Both the position numbers and the translations under genes were made by a program. Shown one piece after another: positions 26,380 through 35,016 of a stretch of DNA of 64,000 nt. Where the stretch lies: the NCBI RefSeq assembly GCF_001636315.1, contig NZ_KV440949.1, forward strand, positions 3,218,973-3,282,972. Direction: 5' to 3'. The notes below the pieces were generated by a model. The model was not told the origin of the DNA and searched no databases. It was given only the letters and a program-made list of their open reading frames with translations. How positions within the stretch are numbered: position 1 is the first letter of the stretch; each line of letters begins with the position of its first letter. This DNA is from Neobacillus mesonae. GTDB lineage: Bacteria > Bacillota > Bacilli > Bacillales > Cytobacillaceae.

Positions 26380-27135
26380 ATGGTTATCACCTTAACTATG
26401 TTAGTAATGGGGATATTATTAGGATTTGTAGGAGCGGGGGGCTCTGGATTTATTATCGCCATTTTAACAGTTCTATTTGGAGTACCAATCCATACGGCTT
26501 TAGGAACTGCCTTGGCTGCCATGGTGTTTACCACTTTGTCCGGTACATACAGCCATTTTCGCCAAGGAAATATATCGGTAATAACCGGTGTCATTGTTGG
26601 TGGATTTGGTTCGTTTTTTTCTTATATTGGTTCAACGCTGTCCGGTATGATTCCAGTTTACTCCATGCATTGGTTAACAGCAGGGATGTTATTTTTGTCG
26701 GCTGTCATCTTGGTCGTACGTTTATTTGTTTTCCAAAAAATAACCTCAGACCGTAAAACGAAAGAACCTGGAGGCAAATTATATTTTCTTAAGAGGGCGG
26801 CATTTGTCGGTATTATTACTGGATTATTATCCGGAACATTTGGGATTGGTGCGGCTCCGTTCATTCAAATCGGGCTGCTTGTTATTATGGGTCTTTCTAT
26901 TAAACAATCTGTAGGAACAACGATGCTTGTGATTTTACCAATTGCCGTTGCGGGGGGAATTGGCTACTATTTTCAAGGTTTCCTAGACTTTAAACTGTTA
27001 TTTGAAGTAGTGGCAGGAACAATGATTGGATCTTATGTTGGGGCTAAGTTTACAACACTGGCACCACAGCCGGTATTGAAAAGTGCAATGGTCCTAACAC
27101 CTATTGTTGCTGGAGCACTTTTGCTAATAAGTTAA
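26380..27135 (+). CDS. TauE/SafE-family (sulfite exporter) permease
   Basis: 251 aa, about eight membrane helices in two repeats, each starting with the glycine-rich helix GFVGAGGSGFI or GLLSGTFGIGAAPFI. This is the hallmark of the TauE/SafE (DUF81) family, which exports sulfite, sulfoacetate or related organosulfur anions. ATG follows GGGAGGG. Divergent from the LysR regulator. Role by family only. Confidence 0.88.
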   Translation: MVITLTMLVMGILLGFVGAGGSGFIIAILTVLFGVPIHTALGTALAAMVFTTLSGTYSHFRQGNISVITGVIVGGFGSFFSYIGSTLSGMIPVYSMHWLTAGMLFLSAVILVVRLFVFQKITSDRKTKEPGGKLYFLKRAAFVGIITGLLSGTFGIGAAPFIQIGLLVIMGLSIKQSVGTTMLVILPIAVAGGIGYYFQGFLDFKLLFEVVAGTMIGSYVGAKFTTLAPQPVLKSAMVLTPIVAGALLLIS

Positions 27136-27160
27136 AAGAACTCCATTGCATGAAAAGGAG

Positions 27161-27210
27161 AAAAAAACTCCCTTTCATGGTCAATCCGTGTACCATTGTT
27201 CGAAAGGGAG
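27161..27210 (-). terminator. Terminator of the PhoX gene
   Basis: On the minus strand CTCCCTTTC and GAAAGGGAG bracket a 25-nt loop, followed by TTTTTTT. A competing plus-strand hairpin (CATGAAAAGGAG / CTCCCTTTCATG) could serve the TauE gene. Confidence 0.7.
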
Positions 27211-27219
27211 GAATGTTCC

Positions 27220-28989
27220 TTATTTTTTTGTGCTAAGTAATGTCAAATCAATATAGCCAATGTTGCCCGGATTCTGTGAGCCAACCATTAGATAAGACTT
27301 ACCATTTAACTCATCAATAGCCTGGAGGCCGGTAACTTCTCCGCCATCTGGTGCCGAGATAATACGGGAAAGTTCTTTTGTATCGACATTATAAGCCCAG
27401 CCAAAGTTATTGGTGTGCATGTCGCTGTCTTCGGCAATGAATAATGTTTTGTATTTTTCAGAGTAAGCTAGATTGTCAGGGTTGGCAATTTTATCAGGGT
27501 TCGCTTTATTTCCATCGGCATCTTTAACAGCAAGGTCTTCGCCGGTTAACAATCCGGACATTTTTGTTACAACATAATCGCTATTAATTGGTTTGCCTTC
27601 ACGGTCTTTTTGTCCCTTAGCCATACTCATCTCATATACCGTACCTGCACTTAATTTTGGCAATTGAACATCGTCTGCAGGGTCAGTTGGATTTTTAGTC
27701 ATGCCTTTTTCGACATAGGACATTGCCATATAAATTTTATTATCGGCTTTGTTAAAAGTGAGAGTTTCCATCTTGTTGAACTCAGAGGTTGCTCCAAGGA
27801 TAGCTCCATAACGGCGGGACTCCAAGAACGCTGCCGCCTTCTCCATACCCGGCTTCACTTTCAGCCACTCAGAATCTTTTCCACCATTTGAATTCGTTTT
27901 AATTTGTGTAAATCCATTAGCTTTTGCATAAGAAGCATCTGTTGTTGTTTCAAAAATATCGCTGAATTTGAGAGATTCAGCTAGATTCTTAATTTCTTTA
28001 TCGCTGGCATGTCCTAATTTAATCCATTCGATATTAGCAGAACCACCGTTTTGATCGCTTGTTTGGTTCCATTTTGCAGCATATAACGTACCAGCGGTTA
28101 AGTCATTTGCTTTATCCGCTATGTACATGAACGACATCGTATAGCTGCCGTCATCACCAAAGTAGACAGTACGATTGTCAGGTGCTACGGTAACATTTTC
28201 AAATGACAGTCGCCCCATGCTATAGTGCTTGACTGCCTCCGCTTCACCATTTGGGTGAACCTTTACCTCAGTAGTATGTCCATAAAGGTATGGATTCCCT
28301 ATTACATTAGCATTCTGATAATAGTTGCGTGCAAATTGGGTTACAGATGATTTTTCAGGATTTGCCTCGAATGCGCGGGCATCCGGCTCATATTCTTCAC
28401 TGCCTAAATGGGTATTCCAAGGAGATAGAACACCGGCGCAAGGTGTCCAGACACCGCCATCTGCTGAAAAATCAATCGGGTTAATATCCGTGATTTTCAG
28501 TTCACCTGTTTTCTTATCTTGAACGACAGTATTTAAATACAACGCTTTTGGCATATTGCCCATTTCATTGCTTGGCATGCTTTCAAAATGATTGATCATA
28601 TATAGTTTGCCGCTTTCTCCATTCACGCTTAGAAGCGAATTGCCATCAGGCGAGGTGGAAACATATGGATTGCCATTTTTATCTTTGATGATATTGCCAT
28701 TTATATCATGGGCAGCACCGACTATCTTGCCGTTAATGATTTCTCCAGGGCGGGTTAGTGCTTTATATTCTAAAGGGACGATTTTTTGACTGCCGTCTTT
28801 TAAGGTAACGATGGCGGATGCTTCGCTATACATAGAGGAACGTTTCGCATCCGTATCAGGCGCTTGCATTCCGGCAAATTGAACTGATTTTACTTCAACC
28901 GGTTTATTAGGATTGGCATGGACATTGATGGCTGTTGGAAATAGAATCGCTGCACTTAATAGTGGAACAAGGACCTTGCTTTTTTTCAA
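27220..28989 (-). CDS. PhoX-family (DUF839) secreted phosphatase
   Basis: 589 aa exported protein. The signal peptide (MKKSKVLVPLLSAAILFP, cleavage near VHANP) is of Sec type and lacks the twin-arginine motif used by Gram-negative PhoX. GGVWTPCAGVLSPWNTHLGS followed by EEYEPDAR, and later FIAEDSD and GWAYNV, are characteristic PhoX segments; the enzyme is a Ca2+/Fe3+ phosphomonoesterase. A TTG start at 28989 is indicated by AGGAGGAA 7 nt upstream. Likely induced on phosphate limitation, but no Pho box was identified. Monocistronic. Confidence 0.85.
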   Translation of the reverse strand: MKKSKVLVPLLSAAILFPTAINVHANPNKPVEVKSVQFAGMQAPDTDAKRSSMYSEASAIVTLKDGSQKIVPLEYKALTRPGEIINGKIVGAAHDINGNIIKDKNGNPYVSTSPDGNSLLSVNGESGKLYMINHFESMPSNEMGNMPKALYLNTVVQDKKTGELKITDINPIDFSADGGVWTPCAGVLSPWNTHLGSEEYEPDARAFEANPEKSSVTQFARNYYQNANVIGNPYLYGHTTEVKVHPNGEAEAVKHYSMGRLSFENVTVAPDNRTVYFGDDGSYTMSFMYIADKANDLTAGTLYAAKWNQTSDQNGGSANIEWIKLGHASDKEIKNLAESLKFSDIFETTTDASYAKANGFTQIKTNSNGGKDSEWLKVKPGMEKAAAFLESRRYGAILGATSEFNKMETLTFNKADNKIYMAMSYVEKGMTKNPTDPADDVQLPKLSAGTVYEMSMAKGQKDREGKPINSDYVVTKMSGLLTGEDLAVKDADGNKANPDKIANPDNLAYSEKYKTLFIAEDSDMHTNNFGWAYNVDTKELSRIISAPDGGEVTGLQAIDELNGKSYLMVGSQNPGNIGYIDLTLLSTKK

Positions 28990-29208
28990 TTTGAAATTCC
29001 TCCTAGTAGTTTAATAGAGTATGTCATCTTCTTTATCATAGGCTTTGATTGTAAAGGCAGTATTCGATTAATGTTAAGAAAATTTGAAGTTTTGTAGTGA
29101 ATAAGTACCGTGCGCAAAGCGGGGGCATGAGACAGAAGAACTATCACTGTGCATCATGCAAGTTGCTATTCAATAGTGAAACTTTTAAACTGAAAGGAGA
29201 ATGAATAT

Positions 29209-29898
29209 GTGGCGGGTGGTCAAATTATGGCGAAGTCTATTGTAGAGAAGTTGAATTTGCGAAAGTATGAAAAGGCAGCAATTTTAAGTGTTCCAGATGG
29301 AGCTGATTATTTTGCGGGTCTCGAAGGGTATGATTCGGAGTTAAAGGATGGTACCTACGATTTAATCTTTGCTTTTGTATTGGAAATGGGATCGCTTAAA
29401 GACCTTGTTAAAAAAGTAATCAGGGAAAATCACCTGAATAAGAATGGCTATCTTTATTTAGCTTATCCGAAGAAAGGGAATAAAGTATACCCAACCTTTA
29501 TTCATCGTGATGAGTTAATGAGCGGGTTGGGTGCTGATGAGAATGGGTATATTGGGAGCAGCTCGGTTAAATTTGCCCGGATGGTTGGATTAGATGAGGT
29601 CTTTACAGTCGTTGGATTGAAGGAGGAGTCAAAATCTAATAAGAGTACCGCGGCGAAACCGAGCCAAAGGGTTGATGATTATGAAGCCTTAATTCCAGAT
29701 GTGGAAGAGGAATTGCAGGGTGAACCGGAATTACTGGCCTTTTATCAATCGCTTACTCCAGGTTACCGGAAAGATTGGGCGCGTTATGTGTATAGTGCGA
29801 AACAAGAAGCAACAAGGGCAAAGCGCAGTGAAGAAATGAAAAAGATACTTGGTGAAGGATTCAAGACTAGGGAGCTGTATCTTAAAAGTAAAAGGTAA
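29209..29898 (+). CDS. OmdA/YdeI-type protein with DUF3052-like N-terminus
   Basis: 229 aa soluble protein. Residues about 5-130 form an alpha/beta domain (KAAILSVPDGADYF, LIFAFVLEMGSLKDLV, GYLYLAYPKKGNKVYP) similar to DUF3052. The C-terminal 60 aa contain the OmdA 'bacteriocin-protection' motif: YQSLTPGYRKDWARYVYSAK, then KRSEEMKKIL. Start GTG 29209 has AAAGGAGA 8 nt upstream; ATG 29227 is an in-frame alternative. Followed 54 nt later by a pirin gene, probably one operon. Function unclear. Confidence 0.75.
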   Translation: MAGGQIMAKSIVEKLNLRKYEKAAILSVPDGADYFAGLEGYDSELKDGTYDLIFAFVLEMGSLKDLVKKVIRENHLNKNGYLYLAYPKKGNKVYPTFIHRDELMSGLGADENGYIGSSSVKFARMVGLDEVFTVVGLKEESKSNKSTAAKPSQRVDDYEALIPDVEEELQGEPELLAFYQSLTPGYRKDWARYVYSAKQEATRAKRSEEMKKILGEGFKTRELYLKSKR

Positions 29899-29952
29899 TG
29901 GTAGCCAAAGAGCAATAGGTACCCGTAATCCTTAAATAATGAAAGGAGAAAT

Positions 29953-30972
29953 ATGATGTCAAACAACAAAATCCTGAAAATACAAAAGCTAGGCTTTCCG
30001 TGGGAAACAGAAGATCCGTTCTTGATGACCGTGCATCATAAAGACGCTTATCCTGCAGGGAATGAAAAGCAGGGTCCTGCTGTTTCTCTGGAAGGCAGGA
30101 ATCTGGGGGAAGATTTTACGATAAAAGATGGTTTTAGAATGTATCATGGCACCACTGTACCGGGGTTTCCGGCACATCCTCATAAAGGATTTGAAACTGT
30201 AACCATCGTGCTGGAAGGGTTGGTCGACCATTTTGATTCAACCGGGGCAAAAGGGCGTTATGGGAATGGAGATGTCCAATGGCTGACAACGGGAAAGGGC
30301 TGCCTCCATACGGAAATGTTTCCGCTGGTGCATCAGGACAAAGACAACCCGCTCGAACTTTTTCAAATATGGCTGAACCTGGCAGCTAAGGATAAGAAGG
30401 CAGATCCGGATTATAAGATGCTGTGGGCTAAAGATATTCCAGTACTAGAATCAGCAGATTCAAATGGGAAGAAAACCACTGTCAGGCTAATTGCTGGACA
30501 ACTGCAAGGAAAAAACAGCTTAGATCCAGCAGCCGCCTCTTGGGCAAAAGATCCAGATCATCATGTTGGTATTTACCTTATTCGTATGGACCCTGAAGCA
30601 GCATTTACACTGCCTGCGGTGTCAGGCACCCTGAACAGAAATTTATATTTTTATGAAGGCGAAGAAATTCATCTCGACGGAGAAACCATCTCAGTTTACC
30701 ATCGTGTAAAGCTGATAGGTGACCAAGAAATTGAAGTCACTAATGGCACCAAAGAGGCTTATATTCTGGTGCTTGAGGGAGAGCCGATTGGTGAGCCAGT
30801 TGCCCAATACGGTCCGTTTGTGATGAATACAGAGGAAGAAATCCGTGAAGCCTTTAACGACTATAGGAGAACACAATTTGGCGGCTGGAAATGGGGACGC
30901 CAAGATCCTGTCAATGAGCGCAGTGCAGGAAGATTTGCGCAGCACGGGGACGGGAAAATAGAAAAAAGATAA
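29953..30972 (+). CDS. Pirin-family bicupin protein
   Basis: 339 aa. The N-terminal cupin has the metal motif HPHKGFETVT with downstream TGKGCLHTEM, as in pirin/YhhW quercetinase-like proteins. The second cupin is about residues 190-300. Start ATG 29953 or 29956 behind GAAAGGAGAA. Probably a cytosolic dioxygenase or regulator responding to oxidative/xenobiotic compounds. The coding sequence carries a copy of GGTGTCAGGCACC (30618-30630), which encodes V-S-G-T in the linker before the second cupin. Confidence 0.88.
   Translation: MMSNNKILKIQKLGFPWETEDPFLMTVHHKDAYPAGNEKQGPAVSLEGRNLGEDFTIKDGFRMYHGTTVPGFPAHPHKGFETVTIVLEGLVDHFDSTGAKGRYGNGDVQWLTTGKGCLHTEMFPLVHQDKDNPLELFQIWLNLAAKDKKADPDYKMLWAKDIPVLESADSNGKKTTVRLIAGQLQGKNSLDPAAASWAKDPDHHVGIYLIRMDPEAAFTLPAVSGTLNRNLYFYEGEEIHLDGETISVYHRVKLIGDQEIEVTNGTKEAYILVLEGEPIGEPVAQYGPFVMNTEEEIREAFNDYRRTQFGGWKWGRQDPVNERSAGRFAQHGDGKIEKR
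30618..30630. repeat. GGTGTCAGGCACC palindrome inside pirin gene
   Basis: Third identical 13-mer; same reading frame (V-S-G-T) as the copy in the EamA gene. Confidence 0.7.
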
Positions 30973-30996
30973 TAAACATTTTGGAAGCTTCAAAGG

Positions 30997-31028
30997 GCTT
31001 GATTCAAATGAGAATCAAGCTCTTTTTT
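30997..31028 (+). terminator. Terminator after pirin
   Basis: GCTTGATTC / GAATCAAGC perfect 9-bp stem, then TCTTTTTT. Confidence 0.88.
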
Positions 31029-31095
31029 CGTAGATGTTTACTTATCACTAGAAAGGGTACTGTTTATCATAAACAATATAAAGGAGTTGGTATCC

Positions 31096-31254
31096 TTGAA
31101 ATTAGAAGTAAAATGCAATGTGGAAGATTGTAAATATTGGGATGAAGGAGACCGATGTATAGCGGATTCCATTTATGTGGTTGGACATCATGGCAGCAGG
31201 GAAGCGGACAAAGTTGAGGAAACGGCTTGTAAAACATTTGAAAAACGTAAATAA
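31096..31254 (+). CDS. DUF1540 small cysteine protein (52 aa)
   Basis: Begins at a TTG with AAGGAG (31081-31086) 9 nt upstream. Reads KLEVKCNVEDCKYWDEGDRC, then AIADSIYV-like sequence and TACKTFEKRK. The four-cysteine pattern C-x3-C-x9-C...C with 'xxC.t.F' at the end is DUF1540, a family of small probable metal-binding proteins common in endospore formers. Function unknown. Own terminator downstream. Confidence 0.85.
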   Translation: MKLEVKCNVEDCKYWDEGDRCIADSIYVVGHHGSREADKVEETACKTFEKRK

Positions 31255-31279
31255 AACACTTGAAAACCTTTTTTCTTGG

Positions 31280-31310
31280 CTGGACAGCTAAAGGCTTGTC
31301 CAGTTTTTTA
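31280..31310 (+). terminator. Terminator after DUF1540 gene
   Basis: CTGGACA / TGTCCAG stem followed by TTTTTTA. Confidence 0.85.
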
Positions 31311-31389
31311 TTTTTTTAAAATGATAAAAAACCAGAAAAGTTGGGTATATAAAGGTATCAAGTGAAAATGGGAGGAGAGAAATTGTAGT

Positions 31390-32169
31390 ATGAGGATCAA
31401 ATACATATTTTGTCTATTAAGCTTGTTTCTGCTTAGTGCACTTACTGCCTGTGCTCAAAAGGAAGAGCTTTCAGACGGGACAAAGCTGATAGACAAGGGA
31501 AAGTTTATTTTTGCAGCTTCCGGTGAATTTAAACCCTTTAGCTATTTAAACAATGACCTGTCCATGACGGGCTTTGATATCGAGGTAGGGAATGCTGTAG
31601 GAAAGGAACTAGGGCTGAAGCCAGTCCAGAAACGAATGAAATTTAAAGGGCTCATAGAGGGCATTAAAACAGGCAGGGCAGATGCTGCTGTTGCCAGCCA
31701 CACCATTAACCCCGATCGTGCCAAACATGTTGCATTTTCCACGCCATACTATTATTCAGGACCACAAATCTTTACACGACCTGACAGCAACATAAAAACG
31801 GTAGAAGATTTAAAAGGCAAAGAAGTAGCCGTTGCGAAGGGTTCTACATATGCGGATGTTGCCGGAAAGTATACGAGCAATCTCAAAATGTATGACAGTG
31901 ATATTACAGCATTAAAGGCACTTAGTATGGGCCGCCATGACGCTGTGATTACCGACTTTGTCACAGGGAAAAGTTCGCAGCAGGAAGGGTTTAAGATTAA
32001 AGGTCAGCAGCTAATTGAGCGAAGTGAACAGGCAATTGTTGTGCCTAAAGACAATCCAGAACTTTTGAAACGAATCAATAAAGCACTGCAAAAGCTTCGT
32101 GATGATGGAACACTTGCCCGAATCAGCCAAAAGTATTTTGGGCAGGATATTACCAAAAAACCAGAATAA
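31390..32169 (+). CDS. Polar amino-acid ABC transporter, substrate-binding lipoprotein
   Basis: 259 aa, SBP family 3. The lipobox LTAC gives the lipid-modified C21 after a short signal peptide. FAASGEFKPFSYLNNDLSMT and GFDIEVGNAVG are the classical N-lobe ligand-binding segment; GRADAAVASHTI and GRHDAVITDF supply hinge strands. First gene of an SBP-permease-ATPase operon (37-nt and 11-nt gaps). Ligand cannot be named; glutamine, arginine or cystine are typical. A second, non-identical set of the same architecture lies at 45.7-48.0 kb. Confidence 0.92.
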   Translation: MRIKYIFCLLSLFLLSALTACAQKEELSDGTKLIDKGKFIFAASGEFKPFSYLNNDLSMTGFDIEVGNAVGKELGLKPVQKRMKFKGLIEGIKTGRADAAVASHTINPDRAKHVAFSTPYYYSGPQIFTRPDSNIKTVEDLKGKEVAVAKGSTYADVAGKYTSNLKMYDSDITALKALSMGRHDAVITDFVTGKSSQQEGFKIKGQQLIERSEQAIVVPKDNPELLKRINKALQKLRDDGTLARISQKYFGQDITKKPE

Positions 32170-32206
32170 TAGAATGATTTTTTTTTGAAGAAAGGAAGTT
32201 GTTAAC

Positions 32207-32872
32207 TTGCCAAGTTTTTCGCATTTTTTTCAGACGTTTATTAGCAGCAAGGAACTTTTCTTGGATGCAACATTACTAACCTTAAAACTTACAATCGTAT
32301 CGATCCTAATTGGTATTATATTTGGTTTGTTTTTTGCTTTATTAAAAATATCAAGAATAAAAATACTAGAATACATATCAAACGCCTATGTGTTTCTTGT
32401 ACGAGGAACACCGCTCATTGTCCAGATTTTTGTTCTATATTTTGGCTTCAGCGGAATTTTTCTAATTCCCGACTTTTGGGCCGCCGCTCTTGCTCTTGCG
32501 TTTCATAATGGTGCCTATATTGCGGAAATTTTCCGCGGATCCATCCAGTCGGTGGATAGAGGGCAGATGGAAGCTGGCCGTTCCCTTGGGATGACCAGAG
32601 GTACTGCGATGCGCCGGATTATTCTTCCGCAGGCTTTCAGGAGAGCACTGCCGCCGCTTGGAAATCAGTTTATTATTGGGCTAAAAGATTCATCATTGGC
32701 AGCCTTCATCTCCATGAATGAGCTATTTAATGTGGCAACAACGTTAGGGTCGAATAATTTTGATGAAATGACCTATCTATTAATCGTTGCAATCTATTAC
32801 TTGGTGCTAGTTGCATTGTTAACGTTGATTGTGAGTCTGCTGGAAAAGAAATTAGCCATAAGTGATCGCTAG
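32207..32872 (+). CDS. Polar amino-acid ABC transporter permease
   Basis: 221 aa with five hydrophobic helices. The EAA loop [22 protein letters not shown] is typical of His/Gln/Arg-type permeases. Start is a TTG at 32207 with GGAAG 8 nt upstream. One permease gene implies a homodimeric channel. Cotranscribed with the binding protein and ATPase. Confidence 0.92.
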   Translation: MPSFSHFFQTFISSKELFLDATLLTLKLTIVSILIGIIFGLFFALLKISRIKILEYISNAYVFLVRGTPLIVQIFVLYFGFSGIFLIPDFWAAALALAFHNGAYIAEIFRGSIQSVDRGQMEAGRSLGMTRGTAMRRIILPQAFRRALPPLGNQFIIGLKDSSLAAFISMNELFNVATTLGSNNFDEMTYLLIVAIYYLVLVALLTLIVSLLEKKLAISDR

Positions 32873-32883
32873 GAGGAGCTAAG

Positions 32884-33627
32884 ATGAATAGTAAAGAAAT
32901 GATTAAAATAGAAAACTTAAATAAATCGTTTGGCAGTTTGCACGTATTAAAGGATATTGAGTTGTCTGTCCACGAAAGCGAGGTAGTATGTTTGGTAGGG
33001 TCTTCAGGCTCGGGGAAAAGTACACTGCTTAGATGTCTGAATTTTTTAGAAAAGAAAGACAGAGGAAGTATTTTTATCCGCGGGGAAAAGGTATCACCAG
33101 ATACTCACAACATCAACCATGTTCGGCAAACGGTGGGAATGGTTTTTCAACATTTTAATCTATTCCCTCATAAAACCGTGCTGGAAAATATCATCGAGGC
33201 CCCGATTATAGTAAAGAAAATTCCCAAAAGCCAAGCTAAAGATGAAGCGATGGAACTGCTTCAAAAAGTAGGGCTCGAGGATAAGGCAGATGTATATCCA
33301 AGTAAATTATCCGGCGGACAAAAACAGCGTGTAGCGATTGCAAGGGCGCTTGCGATGAAACCGGATATAATGCTCTTTGATGAACCGACTTCCGCTCTTG
33401 ACCCTGAGCTTGTTGGAGAAGTATTAGCGACAATGAAGGAGCTTGCGGATGAGGGTATGACCATGGTAGTTGTTACACATGAAATGGGCTTCGCACGCGA
33501 GGTCGCTGATTCCATTGTATTTATGAATGAAGGAAAAATCATTGAAAAAAATAGCCCGGCAGAATTTTTTGACAATCCCAAGGAAGAACGCACAAAGGAA
33601 TTTCTTCAGACTACATCACTTAAATAA
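32884..33627 (+). CDS. Polar amino-acid ABC transporter ATPase
   Basis: 247 aa. Walker [10 protein letters not shown] (residues 39-47), signature LSGGQKQRV, Walker B IMLFDEP followed by TSALDPE and the switch His in VVVTHEM. This is the GlnQ/ArtP-type ATPase that powers the preceding permease. Starts 11 nt after the permease gene, with AGGAGG before the ATG. Confidence 0.95.
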   Translation: MNSKEMIKIENLNKSFGSLHVLKDIELSVHESEVVCLVGSSGSGKSTLLRCLNFLEKKDRGSIFIRGEKVSPDTHNINHVRQTVGMVFQHFNLFPHKTVLENIIEAPIIVKKIPKSQAKDEAMELLQKVGLEDKADVYPSKLSGGQKQRVAIARALAMKPDIMLFDEPTSALDPELVGEVLATMKELADEGMTMVVVTHEMGFAREVADSIVFMNEGKIIEKNSPAEFFDNPKEERTKEFLQTTSLK

Positions 33628-33631
33628 TGGA

Positions 33632-33651
33632 GCATGGGGACGGTTCTCCTG
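33632..33651. repeat. Half copy of GGGGACGGTTCT repeat
   Basis: GCATGGGGACGGTTCTCCTG immediately downstream of the ABC ATPase stop; the complementary arm is missing. Confidence 0.7.
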
Positions 33652-33723
33652 CTTTATTCCGGCTTTTAAAACTAAGAGAATTTCTTAGCAGATGTAATTG
33701 AATATAAGTAATAGTTTATGCTT

Positions 33724-33775
33724 AAAAAGGGTTAGTTCTCCACTATTTTAAAAGTGGTAAGGATTAACCTTTTTT
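33724..33775 (+). terminator. Terminator downstream of the ABC operon
   Basis: AAAAAGGGTTA / TTAACCTTTTT outer stem with an inner CCACT/AGTGG stem, then T-run. Confidence 0.75.
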
Positions 33776-33911
33776 AGAGGTTTGTAACTGTATATTTCTG
33801 ATTAAAGCTCGGTATTTTGCGGGTTTTTTGAAAAAAATATGAGGCGGAACATAAACCATAAAGTCCCAAAATACATATGCATAGAAGAAATTGATACTAA
33901 GGAGGGACATT

Positions 33912-34258
33912 ATGGCAACACGCCCAAAAGCATTACAACGGGGAGATACAGTTGGGATTGTTACTCTAGCTAGTCCTTATCCATCTGAGTATATAAATCA
34001 GGCCGTAGCTACTCTTGAGAAGAGTGGATTTCAGGTTGTCGGAATTATCATCGGCGAATGTACCGATTGTATAGAGGCATACGGTAAGAGCTGGGACGAT
34101 GTAATTCATGATTTTTTAGTACCGTTAGGAAGCCATTAATAAAAAATCTAACCACATCACATGGAGTATATAAAACAACCATCCCTATCGGTGCCAATAT
34201 TAATCTTGACTCTAGGAATAATAAAATTACAATTCTTGAACCAACCGTAAGTTGGTAG
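33912..34258 (+). pseudogene. LD-carboxypeptidase (S66) pseudogene, internal deletion plus frameshift
   Basis: The intact family cleaves the L,D bond of murein tetrapeptides and is about 300-330 aa. Here the normal N-terminus (MATRPKALQRGDTVGIVTLA, to about residue 43 SGFQVV) runs directly into the C-terminal region (GIIIGECTDCIEAYGKSWDD, FLVPLG), so the middle with the catalytic Ser is gone. After LVPLG a one-base loss in the sequence for G-K-P (GGAAGCCA) shifts frame. The expected tail (SHGVYKTTIPIGANIN, ILEPTVSW) continues in the other frame to TAG 34258. ATG with GGAGGG upstream is retained. Certainly non-functional as a peptidase. Confidence 0.85.
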
Positions 34259-34314
34259 CATGCTGCGTTAGCCATGCATAGACTATCGTGTATAAGATTG
34301 GAGGTTTTTACACA

Positions 34315-34833
34315 ATGGCAGGTCCTTATATGTATAATTACAGACCTAATCCTTATTCTCCGTCCTACTATCAATACACATACCCATATCCTGCAACCTA
34401 TTACGGGGGGCCTCCCCCAGGATACTGGCATACAGGCGGTCAGTTGGCTGGTCTTTATGCGAATGGACATGTAGGTGGCGGTAATGGAGTTGGATATAAT
34501 GTTGGCGGACATTTAGGAGGACAGCACGGTCTAGGTGTTTATTCCAGTGGTCAGCTAGGAGGCGGACATGGTCTGGATATGCATGCGGTTGGTTCTTTAG
34601 GAGGTCAAAAAGGCCTTGGTGTTCAAGCGGGAAGCCAGTTGGGAGGCGGGCATGGACTTGGCCTTCATGCCGGCGGACAATTAGGCGGCCAGCATGGCTT
34701 AGGTGTTCAAGCTGGCGGCCATTTAGGCGGAGGACACGGATTAGGCGCACATGTCGGCGGAAAAGTAGGCAAATACAACGGCAACCTAGGCTTCCAGCTC
34801 GGAGGCAAAAAAGAATACGAATCATCATCCTAG
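34315..34833 (+). CDS. Gly/His-rich tandem-repeat protein with Tyr/Pro-rich head
   Basis: 172 aa from ATG 34315 (GGAGG 10 nt upstream). Residues 1-38 are rich in Tyr and Pro (YRPNPYSPSYYQYTYPYP). From about 45 to 155 there are tandem repeats of 14 aa with consensus G-G-x-L-G-G-G/Q-H-G-L-G-x-x-A, at least five clear copies alternating GGGHGLG and GGQHGLG. It ends VGKYNGNLGFQLGGKKEYES. No signal peptide or membrane helix. The composition resembles spore-coat or exosporium structural proteins, and the His spacing could bind metal; both are inference. Monocistronic, downstream of the LD-carboxypeptidase remnant. Confidence 0.75.
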   Translation: MAGPYMYNYRPNPYSPSYYQYTYPYPATYYGGPPPGYWHTGGQLAGLYANGHVGGGNGVGYNVGGHLGGQHGLGVYSSGQLGGGHGLDMHAVGSLGGQKGLGVQAGSQLGGGHGLGLHAGGQLGGQHGLGVQAGGHLGGGHGLGAHVGGKVGKYNGNLGFQLGGKKEYESSS

Positions 34834-34860
34834 AAGCATGGGCTCTCATGCTTCTTTTTT
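34833..34860 (+). terminator. Terminator after Gly/His repeat gene
   Basis: GAAGCATG / CATGCTTC perfect 8-bp stem followed by TTTTTT. Confidence 0.9.
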
Positions 34861-34872
34861 GCGGTTAATGAA

Positions 34873-34927
34873 ACATGGGGACGGTTCTTCTGCCTCAATG
34901 TTCTTGTAATGAGGCAGGGGGACATGC
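34873..34927. repeat. Degenerate GGGGACGGTTCT palindromic element
   Basis: Left arm ACATGGGGACGGTTCTTCTG and CCTCA is present. The right arm keeps TGAGGCAG and ACATG but has lost most of AGAACCGTCC. Confidence 0.7.
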
Positions 34928-35016
34928 TTTTTAATAAAAACTTAATAAATTCCTTCATTTTTTTTAAAGGTTTCTCCTTATACTAAAGTCATACTCAAAG
35001 TATGAGGTGAAGCGAA

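Noticed and set aside
33912-34139. Functional small protein of about 75 aa
   Set aside because: The sequence is clearly the two ends of an LD-carboxypeptidase with the rest of the C-terminus in another frame, so a pseudogene fits better.
34346-34849. 167-codon minus-strand frame opposite the Gly/His repeat gene
   Set aside because: Long only because the repeat gene is GC-rich and repetitive; no start site, and the plus strand has a proper ribosome site and terminator.
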